Both the position numbers and the translations under genes were made by a program. From NCBI RefSeq assembly GCF_000425745.1, contig NZ_AUEA01000007.1, positions 270,377-334,376 of the forward strand: a stretch of 64,000 bases of DNA, written 5' to 3'. Numbering within the stretch: position 1 is the first letter of the stretch; every line of letters begins with the position of its first letter. Positions 24,712 to 33,891 of the stretch are shown here, in pieces. The notes beneath the pieces were generated by a model. The model saw only the letters and a list, made by a program, of their open reading frames with translations. It was not told where the DNA came from and did no database searches. The DNA is from Pseudomonas cremoricolorata DSM 17059 = NBRC 16634 (GTDB taxonomy: Bacteria; Pseudomonadota; Gammaproteobacteria; Pseudomonadales; Pseudomonadaceae).

Positions 24712-27159
24712 TCAGCGCACCTGCCCAGGGGAATGGGCAATGGCCTGTTTGTCGAACGCATCGACGTCGATGACAACCCTGCGTGCCGCCTCCGTCTGTT
24801 CCAGGCGCTGGCCCTCACTCGCTGAGAGGGCGCCACTGTCCACTGCTGCATCAATCAGTGCCTGGCCAGGTAGCGCCTTGACAGTGCCGTCCCTGACGGC
24901 TTGACGCAGCGACTTATGCACAGATGCGTTTTGATCAAGCAGGTCACTGGCCCGCTGCAACGCTGCCACCGGATCCCCCTCGGCCTGCGGTCTGTAGCAA
25001 CCGGCAAGGAGTTCTTCCAAGGCAGGATCACCTTTGCTGCGGCCGATCAACGCAGCCACTTCGGCATCCAACTCATCGCTCGGCCCGGTGTGGCAACGGC
25101 CGAAGGGGAACACCAGCACGCGCAGCGCGCCACCGACCAAGCGATTGGGGAAGTTGTCGAGCAACTGATCGAGCGCGTGCTCGGCCTTGCCCAGACTCTC
25201 TTCCATGGCCCAACGCAGCAACGGCTGCATGTGCTCGGGTGAGCCGAGGTCGTGATAGCGCTTGAGCGCAGACGAAGACAGGTACAGGTAGCTCAGCACA
25301 TCGCCCAGGCGCGCGCTCAGACGCTCGCGGCGTTTCAGCGAGCCGCCCAGCAGCATCATCGACAGGTCGGCGAGCATGGCGAATGCGGCAGCCTGGCGGT
25401 CGAGGGCGCGGAAGTAGCCCTGGCTCAGCGCATCCCCCGGCGCGCGCTCGAAGCGGCCCAGCCCCAGACTCAGGACCAGACTGCTGGCGGCATTGCGGAT
25501 GGCGAAGCCGACGTGTTGCATCAGCAGCGGATCGAACTCCTTGAGCGCCTCCTCGTGGTCTTCACGGCTGGCCAGCGCCATTTCTTTCAGCACATAGGGA
25601 TGGCAGCGGATCGCGCCCTGGCCGAAGATCATCAGGTTTCGCGACAGAATGTTCGCCCCTTCGACCGTGATGAAGATCGGCGCGCCCTGCCAGTTGCGAC
25701 CCAGGTAGTTGTTCGGGCCCATGATGATGCCCTTGCCGCCGTGCACGTCCATGGCGTGCTGGATGCACTCGCGGCCACGTTCGGTGAGGTGATACTTGAG
25801 AATGGCCGACAGCACCGAGGGCTTTTCGCCCAGATCCACGGCCTTGGCGGTCAGCAGACGTGCGCTGTCCATCAGCCAGGCGTTGCCTCCGATGCGCGCC
25901 AGCGATTCCTGAATCCCTTCGAATGCGGCCAAGGGCACATTGAACTGTTCGCGGATGTTGGCGTACTGGCCAGTGACCAGGCTGGTGTACTTGGCCGCGC
26001 CGGTGCCCACGGCCGGGAGCGAAATGGAGCGGCCCACTGACAGGCAGTTCATCAGCATCATCCAGCCCTTGCCGAGCATCTCCTGACCGCCGATGAGGAA
26101 GTCCAGTGGCACGAACACGTCCTTGCCGCTGTTCGGGCCATTCATGAATGCCGCGCCGAGCGGCAAGTGGCGCTTGCCGATTTCCACGCCCGGGGTGTCG
26201 GTGGGAATCAGCGCCAGGCTGATGCCCAGTTCTTCCTGGTCGCCCAACAAGTGCTCAGGGTCGTAGGCCTTGAACGCCAGGCCGAGCAGGGTGGCCACTG
26301 GACCCAGCGTGATGTAGCGCTTTTCCCAGGTCAGGCGCAGGCCGATGACTTCTTCGCCTTGCCACTGGCCTTTGCAGATGATCCCGGTGTCGGTCATGGC
26401 GCCGGCGTCGGAACCTGCGTGCGGACCGGTGAGGGCGAAGCAGGGAATGTCTTCGCCGCGGGCCAGGCGCGGCAGGTAGTGGTTGCGCTGCGCTTCGGTG
26501 CCATAGTGCAGCAGCAGTTCGGCCGGGCCGAGCGAGTTGGGCACCATCACCGTGGAGGCCAGGTCACCGCTGCGGGTGGCCAGCTTCATGGCCACTTGCG
26601 AGTGGGCATAGGCCGAGAAACCTTTGCCGCCGAACTCCTTGGGAATGATCAGGGCGAAGAAGCCGTTTTCCTTGATGTGCTGCCAGGCTTGCGGTGGCAG
26701 GTCCATGTCCTGGCCGATCTGCCAGTCGCTGACCATGGCGCAGAGCGCTTCGGTCGGGCCATCGATGAAAGCCTGTTCTTCTGCCGTGAGGGTTGGGGCT
26801 GGGTAGGCGAGCAGGGTGTTCCAGTCGGGGCGGCCGCTGAACAACTGACCATCCCACCACACGGTACCGGCGTCGATGGCTTCACGTTCGGTCTGCGACA
26901 TCGGCGGCAGCGTGCGCTGCACCCACTTGAAGGTCGGCGCGCTGACCGTTTTGCGGCGCCAGTCCGGCAGCAACAACAGTGCACCCACCGCAGCGATCAG
27001 TACCCACAGCAGCACCAGCAGCCATCCGGGCGCTGTGCTGAACAGGCCCATCAGCACGGTATACCCGGCCACTGCGGCCAGTACCTGCAGAGGCGACAAC
27101 CGCCGATGCACGAGATAGGCGGTGCCGAGCACCAGTACAACCAGCCACAACAGCAACAT
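24712..27159 (-). CDS. fadE: Acyl-CoA dehydrogenase, FadE type
   Basis: At 815 residues it is nearly the length of E. coli FadE (814). ATG 27159 (MLLLWLVVLVLG) has GGAGGAAAG just upstream. Residues 1-70 hold two to three hydrophobic segments, as in FadE, suggesting inner-membrane attachment. The dehydrogenase core follows, with ALTGPHAGSDAGAM (FAD/substrate signature), WEKRYITLGP, and HAMDVHGGKGIIMG near the C-terminal half of the core. A C-terminal DUF1974-like region is present. It catalyses the first oxidation of fatty acyl-CoA to trans-2-enoyl-CoA in beta-oxidation. The neighbours, a PA2817-type gene on one side and a GST and ABC genes on the other, match the P. aeruginosa PA2811-PA2817 order as I remember it. 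Confidence 0.9.
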   Translation of the reverse strand: MLLLWLVVLVLGTAYLVHRRLSPLQVLAAVAGYTVLMGLFSTAPGWLLVLLWVLIAAVGALLLLPDWRRKTVSAPTFKWVQRTLPPMSQTEREAIDAGTVWWDGQLFSGRPDWNTLLAYPAPTLTAEEQAFIDGPTEALCAMVSDWQIGQDMDLPPQAWQHIKENGFFALIIPKEFGGKGFSAYAHSQVAMKLATRSGDLASTVMVPNSLGPAELLLHYGTEAQRNHYLPRLARGEDIPCFALTGPHAGSDAGAMTDTGIICKGQWQGEEVIGLRLTWEKRYITLGPVATLLGLAFKAYDPEHLLGDQEELGISLALIPTDTPGVEIGKRHLPLGAAFMNGPNSGKDVFVPLDFLIGGQEMLGKGWMMLMNCLSVGRSISLPAVGTGAAKYTSLVTGQYANIREQFNVPLAAFEGIQESLARIGGNAWLMDSARLLTAKAVDLGEKPSVLSAILKYHLTERGRECIQHAMDVHGGKGIIMGPNNYLGRNWQGAPIFITVEGANILSRNLMIFGQGAIRCHPYVLKEMALASREDHEEALKEFDPLLMQHVGFAIRNAASSLVLSLGLGRFERAPGDALSQGYFRALDRQAAAFAMLADLSMMLLGGSLKRRERLSARLGDVLSYLYLSSSALKRYHDLGSPEHMQPLLRWAMEESLGKAEHALDQLLDNFPNRLVGGALRVLVFPFGRCHTGPSDELDAEVAALIGRSKGDPALEELLAGCYRPQAEGDPVAALQRASDLLDQNASVHKSLRQAVRDGTVKALPGQALIDAAVDSGALSASEGQRLEQTEAARRVVIDVDAFDKQAIAHSPGQVR

Positions 27160-27362
27160 ACGTCTTTCCTCCGTGGAACCAGGGCGTAGAGCCGAAACCA
27201 CAGAGCTTAGCCCGCTTGTGGTGGACGACCGTCATCAGTGCAGTGACAGGTTGTGTATCGGGGAGTTCGTTCCCAATCTTTGCCCGAGGTGTCGGGTGCC
27301 GTCAGCGATCGAGCTTGCCGATGCGCTACACTCGCAGCCCTGCCCATTGAAAGGAAGTCGCC

Positions 27363-27986
27363 ATGTTGAAGATCTGGGGTCGGAAGAATTCGAGCAACGT
27401 ACGCAAAGCCCTGTGGATCGCCCATGAGCTGGGCCTGGCGTTTCAGTCCATCGATGCGGGCGGTGCGTTCGGAGTGGTCGATGATCCCCAGTACCGCGAC
27501 AAGAACCCCAACGGCCTGGTGCCGATGCTCGAAGACGGTGATCTGACGCTATGGGAGTCCAACGTCATCGTGCGTTACCTCTGTGCGCAGTATGGTCGCG
27601 AGCAAGGCTGGTACAGCGACAGTCCTGCGCAAAGGGCGCAGGCCGAGAAATGGATGGACTGGACCACCTCCAGCCTGGCCGGTCCGTTCAAGCCGCTGTT
27701 CTGGGGCCTGCTGCGCACCGCGCCAGAGCTGCGTGACTGGAGGGCGATCGATGCCGCGCGTGAGCAATGCGCTGGCCTGCTGGCGATCGCTGATCAGGCC
27801 CTGGCCAGGCAGCCATACCTCTCGGGTGCGCGCATCGGTATGGGGGATGTTCCACTGGGCTGTTTCGCCTACGCCTGGTTCGGCCTGCCCATCGAGCGCC
27901 CCTGCATGCCTCACCTCGAAGCCTGGTACCAGCGTCTGCAAGAGCGCCCGGCCTATCGCGCGGCGGTAATGACCGAGCTGACCTGA
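27363..27986 (+). CDS. Glutathione S-transferase family protein
   Basis: At 207 residues it has the usual GST length. ATG 27363 has AAAGGAAG upstream. The N-terminal thioredoxin-like domain begins MLKIWGRKNSSNVRKALW, with a catalytic serine candidate at 10 or 11. It contains NPNGLVPMLEDG and the glutathione-binding WESNVIVRYL. The C-terminal helical domain carries the N-capping GARIGMGDVPLG segment and ends in the common LEAWYQRLQERPAY. It is cytosolic, conjugating or reducing electrophiles with glutathione; the substrate is unknown. It is divergent from the fadE gene, with about 200 bases between them, and is followed by a terminator. Confidence 0.9.
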   Translation: MLKIWGRKNSSNVRKALWIAHELGLAFQSIDAGGAFGVVDDPQYRDKNPNGLVPMLEDGDLTLWESNVIVRYLCAQYGREQGWYSDSPAQRAQAEKWMDWTTSSLAGPFKPLFWGLLRTAPELRDWRAIDAAREQCAGLLAIADQALARQPYLSGARIGMGDVPLGCFAYAWFGLPIERPCMPHLEAWYQRLQERPAYRAAVMTELT

Positions 27987-28072
27987 TCGAACACCTCGGC
28001 CAGTTCGATAGTCACTATCGATACGCGTGACTGTACTTGCGCGACATGGCACAGCACCATGCTCGCACTCAC

Positions 28073-28107
28073 GGCGCCGGCCACTTGCCTGGCGCCTTCT
28101 TTTTTTC
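28073..28107 (+). terminator. Rho-independent terminator after the GST gene
   Basis: GGCGCC (28073-28078) pairs with GGCGCC (28091-28096) around a short GC-rich loop, followed by TTCTTTTTTT. It lies between the GST stop and the ABC transporter start and separates the two units. Confidence 0.75.
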
Positions 28108-28128
28108 CTGATTTGGTATCGGCCTGCT

Positions 28129-29061
28129 ATGAGTTCTGCCCTGTCCATCCGACAGCTGACCAAGACCTACGGCAACGGCTTCCAGGCCCTCAAGGGCATT
28201 GACCTGGACGTTGCCGAAGGCGATTTCTTCGCATTGCTTGGCCCCAATGGCGCCGGCAAATCCACCACCATCGGCATTCTTTCGACCCTGGTGAACAAGA
28301 CCAGCGGCACCGTCAACGTGTTCGGTCATGACCTCGACCGGCAACCGGCTGCGCTCAAGCGCAACCTGGGCGTGGTGCCGCAGGAGTTCAACTTCAACCA
28401 GTTCGAGAAGACCTTCGATATCGTCGTGACCCAGGCCGGGTACCACGGTATCGCGCCAAAAATCGCCAAGGAGCGCGCCGAGCAGTACCTCACTCAACTC
28501 GGCCTGTGGGAAAAGCGCGATGTGCAGTCGCGCGAACTTTCAGGTGGCATGAAGCGCCGATTGATGATCGCCCGTGCGCTGATTCACGAGCCGCGGCTGT
28601 TGATTCTGGATGAGCCGACTGCCGGGGTGGACATCGAACTGCGTCGCTCGATGTGGACCTTCCTCACCGAACTCAACCAAAAGGGCGTGACCATCATTCT
28701 CACTACCCACTACTTGGAAGAGGCCGAACAGCTGTGCCGCAACATCGGCATCATCGACCACGGCACCATCGTCGAGAACACCAGCATGCGCCAGTTGCTG
28801 GGCAAGCTGCATGTCGAAACCTTCCTGCTCGACCTCAAGCAGGACCTGCCCGTGGCCCCGACGCTGCATGGCTATCCATGCCGGCTGGTGAGCCCGCATA
28901 CCCTGGAAGTGCAGGTCGATAAAGACATTGGCATCACCGCACTGTTCGGCCAGCTGGCGCTGCAGAACATCGAAGTGCAGAGCCTGCGCAACAAGACCAA
29001 TCGCCTCGAGGAACTGTTCGTGTCACTGGTGGAAAAGAACCTGTCGAAGGTGGCGGTATGA
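28129..29061 (+). CDS. ABC transporter ATP-binding protein (YadG-like)
   Basis: The protein has 310 residues from ATG 28129 (MSSALSIRQLTKTYG). The longer frame from 28027 crosses the terminator and is not used. Walker A (GPNGAGKST), Q-loop (VPQEFNF), signature (LSGGMKRR), Walker B (LLILDEP) and the H-loop (TTHYLEEAE) are all present and in order. After the nucleotide-binding domain is an about 70-residue extension common in ABC-2 type exporters. It overlaps the permease gene by four bases (ATGA), so the two are translationally coupled. Together they match E. coli YadG/YadH in architecture. The exported substrate is unknown. Confidence 0.92.
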   Translation: MSSALSIRQLTKTYGNGFQALKGIDLDVAEGDFFALLGPNGAGKSTTIGILSTLVNKTSGTVNVFGHDLDRQPAALKRNLGVVPQEFNFNQFEKTFDIVVTQAGYHGIAPKIAKERAEQYLTQLGLWEKRDVQSRELSGGMKRRLMIARALIHEPRLLILDEPTAGVDIELRRSMWTFLTELNQKGVTIILTTHYLEEAEQLCRNIGIIDHGTIVENTSMRQLLGKLHVETFLLDLKQDLPVAPTLHGYPCRLVSPHTLEVQVDKDIGITALFGQLALQNIEVQSLRNKTNRLEELFVSLVEKNLSKVAV

Positions 29062-29837
29062 ATATCGAACTGCGCACCAACTGGGTCGCCCTCAATACCA
29101 TCGTCTATCGCGAAGTGCGCCGCTTCCTGCGCATCTGGCCACAAACGCTGCTGCCGCCGGCGATCACCATGGTTTTGTACTTCGTGATCTTCGGCAATCT
29201 GATCGGCCGGCAAATTGGTGACATGGGCGGCTTCACCTACATGGAGTACATCGTGCCGGGGCTGATCATGATGTCGGTGATCACCAACTCGTACGGCAAC
29301 GTGGTATCGAGCTTCTTCGGCAGCAAGTTCCAGCGTTCGATCGAAGAACTGATGGTTTCGCCGGTTTCGCCGCACACCATCCTCATCGGTTATGTGCTGG
29401 GAGGTGTATTGCGTGGGCTGGCGGTCGGCGTCATCGTCACCTTGCTATCGTTCTTCTTCACTCATATCCAGGTGCATCACCTGGGCGTGACGATTGTCGT
29501 GGTGCTGCTGACGGCGACCATTTTCTCGCTGCTCGGCTTCGTCAACGCCGTGTTCGCGCGCAACTTCGACGATATCTCGATCATTCCTACCTTCGTGCTG
29601 ACGCCCCTGACCTACCTGGGCGGGGTGTTCTATTCGATCAAGCTATTGCCGCCGTTCTGGCAGACCGTGTCGTTGGCCAACCCTGTCTTGCACATGGTCA
29701 ACTCGTTCCGCTACGGCATCCTTGGTGTCTCCGATATCCAGATCAGCACAGCCATCACCTTCATGCTGCTGGCGACCGTGGTGCTCTACGTGCTGTGCAT
29801 CCGCCTGCTGGTGGGCGGACGTGGCATGCGTGCGTGA
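29058..29837 (+). CDS. ABC-2 type transporter permease (YadH-like)
   Basis: The protein has 259 residues and starts inside the ATP-binding gene's last codons. Six hydrophobic segments are evident, for example PPAITMVLYFVIFGNLI, GLAVGVIVTLLSFFF and a C-terminal FMLLATVVLYVLCIRLLV. The conserved ABC-2 region with PLTYLGGVFYSI and LPPFWQTVSLANPVLHMV is typical. It forms the inner-membrane channel of the exporter with the upstream ATPase. Its last 195 bases are overlapped on the other strand by the DUF2062 gene. Confidence 0.92.
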   Translation: MNIELRTNWVALNTIVYREVRRFLRIWPQTLLPPAITMVLYFVIFGNLIGRQIGDMGGFTYMEYIVPGLIMMSVITNSYGNVVSSFFGSKFQRSIEELMVSPVSPHTILIGYVLGGVLRGLAVGVIVTLLSFFFTHIQVHHLGVTIVVVLLTATIFSLLGFVNAVFARNFDDISIIPTFVLTPLTYLGGVFYSIKLLPPFWQTVSLANPVLHMVNSFRYGILGVSDIQISTAITFMLLATVVLYVLCIRLLVGGRGMRA

Positions 29838-30347
29838 CGCTCTGCCCTGGCGCCGGCGCCACTGCCGGCCCACCCACCAGCGCCAGTACAGCAGCGTGGT
29901 GCAATAGCCCAACAGGCCGAGCACCACGGCGCAGACCAGCGAGCCGAGCAGAAACGGCTGCCAGAGCGTTGCAAGCTGGCTACTGACCCAGTCGACGGTG
30001 ATTTCATCAGGCAGAGTGCGCGGTGGCACGTCCAGCAGCCAGGTGCCGGTCATGTAGGTGACGAAGAACACCGGGGGCATGGTCAGCGGATTGGTCAGCC
30101 ATACCAGGCTGACCGCAATCGGCAGGTTGCCGCGCAGCGGTATCGCCAGGGCTGCGGCCAGCAGCATTTGCAGCGGCATGGGTATCAGCGCCGCGAACAG
30201 CCCGACACCCATGGCACGAGACACACTATGGCGATTGAGGTGCCAAAGGTTGGGATCGTGCAGCAGGCGACCGAAGAACCGTAAGCTCTTGTGTTCGCGA
30301 ATGCTGGTCGGATCTGGCATGTAGCGCTTGAACAGACGACGCGGCAT
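29643..30347 (-). CDS. DUF2062 membrane protein with unusual antisense tail
   Basis: The protein has 234 residues from ATG 30347 (MPRRLFKRYMPDP), with GGGAG upstream. The DUF2062 domain is seen in RHSVSRAMGVGLFAALIPMPLQM, the LVWLTNPLTMPPVFF segment and two to three membrane helices, ending near YWRWWVGRQWRRRQ at about residue 170. The frame then continues for about 60 polar residues, His-, Gln- and Asp-rich, that are the antisense of the ABC permease 3' end. They look non-native, as if the original stop was lost. The function of DUF2062 proteins is unknown. In P. aeruginosa, as I recall, a homologue precedes comEC, as here. Confidence 0.8.
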   Translation of the reverse strand: MPRRLFKRYMPDPTSIREHKSLRFFGRLLHDPNLWHLNRHSVSRAMGVGLFAALIPMPLQMLLAAALAIPLRGNLPIAVSLVWLTNPLTMPPVFFVTYMTGTWLLDVPPRTLPDEITVDWVSSQLATLWQPFLLGSLVCAVVLGLLGYCTTLLYWRWWVGRQWRRRQGRASRTHATSAHQQADAQHVEHHGRQQHEGDGCADLDIGDTKDAVAERVDHVQDRVGQRHGLPERRQ

Positions 30348-30483
30348 GGGGGCTCCCGGCAGGCAAGTGGCCCAGTATGCCGACATCCTGCGCTGGCCTC
30401 GTTCAGAGTTTGTGACAATTGATAAGCAGGCACTGCGTCCGCATGGGCTATTGCTGAAGGGCTTTGTCGAGGAGCCCTAGCTG

Positions 30484-32724
30484 ATGCGCACATGGATGCT
30501 GGCGCTGGCCGCAGGTCTGTTGAGCCTGCGCTTTCTACCCGTTTTGCCTGCAAGTGGCGTGCTAGTCGGCCTGGTGCTGATCGCCGTCCTGTGCCTCTGG
30601 CGTCGACACACCGTGGCCGCCTGCGTGTTGCTGGGGTTTTCCTGGGCCTGCTGGTCGGCCCAGCAGGCCATGCTCGACCGCCTGTCGGCAGAACTCGATG
30701 GCCGCACCTTATGGCTCGAAGCGACGGTGGTCGGCTTGCCCGCGCGCACGCAAAGCGGCGTTCGCTTCGAGGTCCAGCAGCCGCAATCACGTCGTGCGCA
30801 ATTGCCCACCCGGCTGCAACTGAGCTGGTTCAATGGCCCGCCAGTTATCCCGGGTGAGCGTTGGCGTCTGGCGGTGTCGCTCAAACGTGCGCATGGCTTG
30901 CTCAATCCCCATGGCCCAGACCGCGAGGCCAGCCTGCTGGCCAGACGCATCGGTGCTACCGGTACGGTCAAGGCTGGGGAGCGCCTGAGCGCTCAGGCCG
31001 GTAGCTGGCGCGACGCCCTGCGCCAGCGTTTGCTCAGCGTCGATGCACTGGGTCAGCAAGCACTGCTCAGCGCCCTGGTGCTGGGCGACGGCAGCGGCAT
31101 CCGTGCTGAGCAATGGCAGGTGCTGCGCGACACTGGCGCCGTGCATTTGCTGGTCATCTCCGGGCAGCACATCGGTTTGCTGGCCGGATTGGTGTATGGG
31201 CTGGTCGCGCTGCTGGCACGCCTTGGCCTGTGGCCGGCGCGCCTGCCATGGCTGACCTGGGCCTGCGCCCTGTCACTGGTCGCGGCCTTGGGCTACGGCT
31301 GGCTGGCGGGGTTTCAAGTGCCGGTGCAGCGCGCCTGCCTGATGCTTGCCGTGGTGTTGCTCTGGCGTTTCTGCTTTCGACAGTTGCCGGCAAGCTTCCC
31401 CCTATTGCTTGCGCTCAACGGTGTGCTGTTGATCGAGCCGTTGGCCAGCCTGCTGCCAGGGTTCTGGCTGTCGTTCGCCGCTGTCGCCACGCTGATCTAT
31501 TGCTTTGCCGGGCGTCTGGGTGGCTGGCGACCATGGCAGGCCTGGACCCGTGCGCAGTGGGTGATTGCCGTGGGCTTGCTGCCGCTACTGCTGGCGCTGG
31601 GGCTGCCGGTGAGCCTGAGCGCACCGCTGGCCAATCTGCTGGCCGTGCCCTGGGTCAGCCTGGTGGTGCTACCGTTGACCTTGCTTGGCACCGCCTTGCT
31701 CTGGTTGCCCGTCGTTGGCGAGGCGCTCTTGTGGCTGGCAGGCGGCGCATTGCTGGGCTTGTTCGAAACCCTTGCCCAGTTCGCCCAATGGCGCCCGGCC
31801 TGGCTGCCGCCGGCGTTGCCGTGGAGCAACTGGACCTTGCTCGCCCTCGCCGTATTGCTGATGCTGCTGCCTCGTGGGCTGCCCCTGCGTGTGCCCGGCG
31901 TGCTCATGCTGCTGGCACTTTGGCCGCGTCTGGAGTCAGTGCCGTTGGGCGAAGCCGAGGTGCTGCACCTGGATGTCGGCCAGGGGCTGGCGGTACTGGT
32001 GCGCACCCGCCATCACACGCTGCTGTATGACGCAGGGCCGGCTTTCGGCGAAGTCGATCTGGGCGAGCAGGTGGTGCTGCCGACCCTGCGCAAACTCGGT
32101 GTCGACAGGCTCGACCTGCTGCTCATCAGCCACGCCCACGCCGACCATGCCGGCGGCGCCTTGGCGGTCAGGCGCGGGCTGCCCGTGGCACGAGTGGTCA
32201 GCGGTGAGCCGACAGAAGTGGCGCCAGCCCTGGCAGCGCAGCCTTGCGTGAGCGATGAGGCCTGGGAATGGGACGGTGTGCGCTTTTCCCTCTGGCAGTG
32301 GGCGGGCGGCGACAGCAGTAACGAGCGCTCCTGCGTGTTGCTGGTCGAAGCGTCGGGGGAGCGCCTGCTGCTGGCCGGAGACATCGAACGCGGCGCCGAG
32401 CAGGCGTGGCTGGCGCAGCCGCAGCGGCCCACCGTCGATTGGCTGCAGGCGCCTCACCATGGTAGTCGCAGCTCTTCTACGGGCGCATTCCTGCGGGCGT
32501 TGTCGCCGCGCGGCGTGTTGATTTCCCGTGGTCGCGGCAACAGTTTCGGTCACCCCCATCCGCAGGTGCTGGCGCGTTATCGCGATCTGGGCCTGGCCAT
32601 CGGCGATACGGCAGTGGACGGCGCGCTGCGGCTTCGCCTGGGCCAGCATGGGCGCATCAGTGGGCAGCGCGAGCAGCGACGCTTCTGGCGCGACCCAGCG
32701 CAGGGCAGCGACGAACCGCGCTGA
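30484..32724 (+). CDS. comEC: ComEC/Rec2-type DNA uptake channel
   Basis: The protein has 746 residues. ATG 30484 follows a GAGCC-type ribosome site. The N-terminus has hydrophobic segments and a DUF4131-like soluble part, then the competence domain with about eight membrane helices (VHLLVISGQHIGLLAGL is the family signature). It ends in a C-terminal metallo-beta-lactamase-like domain with LHLDVGQGLAVLV, the HAHADHAGG metal motif and APHHGSRSS. It imports one DNA strand across the inner membrane in competent bacteria. Whether this strain is competent is not shown. It lies just upstream of exbB. Confidence 0.93.
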   Translation: MRTWMLALAAGLLSLRFLPVLPASGVLVGLVLIAVLCLWRRHTVAACVLLGFSWACWSAQQAMLDRLSAELDGRTLWLEATVVGLPARTQSGVRFEVQQPQSRRAQLPTRLQLSWFNGPPVIPGERWRLAVSLKRAHGLLNPHGPDREASLLARRIGATGTVKAGERLSAQAGSWRDALRQRLLSVDALGQQALLSALVLGDGSGIRAEQWQVLRDTGAVHLLVISGQHIGLLAGLVYGLVALLARLGLWPARLPWLTWACALSLVAALGYGWLAGFQVPVQRACLMLAVVLLWRFCFRQLPASFPLLLALNGVLLIEPLASLLPGFWLSFAAVATLIYCFAGRLGGWRPWQAWTRAQWVIAVGLLPLLLALGLPVSLSAPLANLLAVPWVSLVVLPLTLLGTALLWLPVVGEALLWLAGGALLGLFETLAQFAQWRPAWLPPALPWSNWTLLALAVLLMLLPRGLPLRVPGVLMLLALWPRLESVPLGEAEVLHLDVGQGLAVLVRTRHHTLLYDAGPAFGEVDLGEQVVLPTLRKLGVDRLDLLLISHAHADHAGGALAVRRGLPVARVVSGEPTEVAPALAAQPCVSDEAWEWDGVRFSLWQWAGGDSSNERSCVLLVEASGERLLLAGDIERGAEQAWLAQPQRPTVDWLQAPHHGSRSSSTGAFLRALSPRGVLISRGRGNSFGHPHPQVLARYRDLGLAIGDTAVDGALRLRLGQHGRISGQREQRRFWRDPAQGSDEPR

Positions 32725-32824
32725 TGCGAACCTGCGCAGGCGAGGGCGCTGCCACGACTTCCGGCAGGCCAGTGGCACATTTACCTATGGTAAAGTGGCG
32801 GCCTTTTTTCAGGGGGTGCCTAAC

Positions 32825-33460
32825 GTGTGGGAATTGGTCAAGTCGGGCGGCTGGATGATGCTGCCGATCATTCTGAGTTCCATCGCTGCCATGGCGATTG
32901 TCGTGGAACGTTTGTGGACCTTGCGCGCCAGTCGCGTCACGCCCCCTCACTTGCTGGGTCAGGTGTGGATGTGGATCAAGGATAAACAGCTCACCAGCGA
33001 CAAGCTCAAGGCGCTGCGTGCCGACTCGCCGCTGGGGGAAATTCTCGCGGCGGGGCTGGCCAACTCCCGGCATGGCCGGGAAATCATGAAAGAGTGCATC
33101 GAGGAAGCGGCGTCGCGGGTGATCCATGAACTGGAGCGCTACGTCAGCACCCTCGGCACCATCGCTGCGATGGCACCGCTGTTGGGCCTGTTGGGCACGG
33201 TGCTCGGGATGATCGACATCTTCAGCGCCTTCATGGGCTCGCAGATGACCACCAATGCCTCGGTGCTCGCCGGCGGTATCTCCAAGGCGCTGGTCACCAC
33301 TGCAGCCGGTCTGATGGTGGGTATTCCTGCGGTGTTCTTCCACCGTTTCCTGCTGCGCCGGATCGATGAACTGGTAGTGGGCATGGAGCAGGAAGCGATC
33401 AAGCTGGTGGAAGTGCTGCAGGGTGATCGTGAAGTGGAAATCAGCGGAGCCAAAGCGTGA
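32825..33460 (+). CDS. exbB: ExbB/TolQ/MotA family proton channel protein
   Basis: The protein has 211 residues from a GTG at 32825 (VWELVKSGGWMMLP), with AGGGGG seven bases upstream. There are three membrane segments: WMMLPIILSSIAAMAIV, then IAAMAPLLGLLGTVLGMIDIF and VTTAAGLMVGIPAVFF. The conserved family region around MAPLLGLLGTV and the threonine-rich third helix are present. It overlaps exbD by four bases. With ExbD it forms a proton-driven energy transducer in the inner membrane. No tonB is nearby, and this copy, fixed upstream of lpxK in pseudomonads, may serve envelope maintenance. A palindrome TTTACCTATGGTAAA sits about 35 bases upstream. Confidence 0.9.
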   Translation: MWELVKSGGWMMLPIILSSIAAMAIVVERLWTLRASRVTPPHLLGQVWMWIKDKQLTSDKLKALRADSPLGEILAAGLANSRHGREIMKECIEEAASRVIHELERYVSTLGTIAAMAPLLGLLGTVLGMIDIFSAFMGSQMTTNASVLAGGISKALVTTAAGLMVGIPAVFFHRFLLRRIDELVVGMEQEAIKLVEVLQGDREVEISGAKA

Positions 33461-33891
33461 AGTTCCGGCGCAACCGCCAGCGCGAGAATGTCGATATCAA
33501 TCTCGCCTCGCTGATCGACGTGGTTTTTGTGCTGCTGCTGTTCTTCGTGGTCACCACCACGTTCACCCGCGAGAACCAGCTGCGTGTCGAATTGCCCGAG
33601 TCGGTCAGCGCCAGTGCGGCGCCGGCGGGGCAGGAGCGTCTGGTGGAAATCACCATCAGCGCCGAGGGTGTGTATTCGGTCAACAACAACCTGCTGCCCA
33701 AGAGCGATCTGGCCACCCTTACCGAAGCCGTGCAACGTGCCTCGGCCGGTGATAACACCTTGCCGCTGCTGATCAGTGCCGATGGCAAGACTCCGCATCA
33801 GGCCGTGGTGACTGCGATGGATGCAGCCGGCAAGCTGGGCTTCAGCCAGTTGCGCATGACCACGGTCGAGGCGGTTCAGGAGACGCCGTGA
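33457..33891 (+). CDS. exbD: ExbD/TolR family protein
   Basis: The protein has 144 residues, starting at the ATGA-type overlap with exbB. A short basic N-terminus ([17 protein letters not shown]) is followed by one membrane segment ([18 protein letters not shown]) whose aspartate (residue 21) is the conserved proton-carrying residue. The rest is a periplasmic domain with [14 protein letters not shown], typical of the family. It partners ExbB. The stop overlaps the lpxK start by one base, so expression is coupled to lipid A synthesis genes. Confidence 0.92.
   Translation: MKFRRNRQRENVDINLASLIDVVFVLLLFFVVTTTFTRENQLRVELPESVSASAAPAGQERLVEITISAEGVYSVNNNLLPKSDLATLTEAVQRASAGDNTLPLLISADGKTPHQAVVTAMDAAGKLGFSQLRMTTVEAVQETP

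Noticed and set aside
32780..32824. Palindrome TTTACCTATGGTAAA before exbB as a Fur or other operator
   Set aside because: It is a real inverted repeat but does not match a regulator site that I can name, so no operator is claimed.
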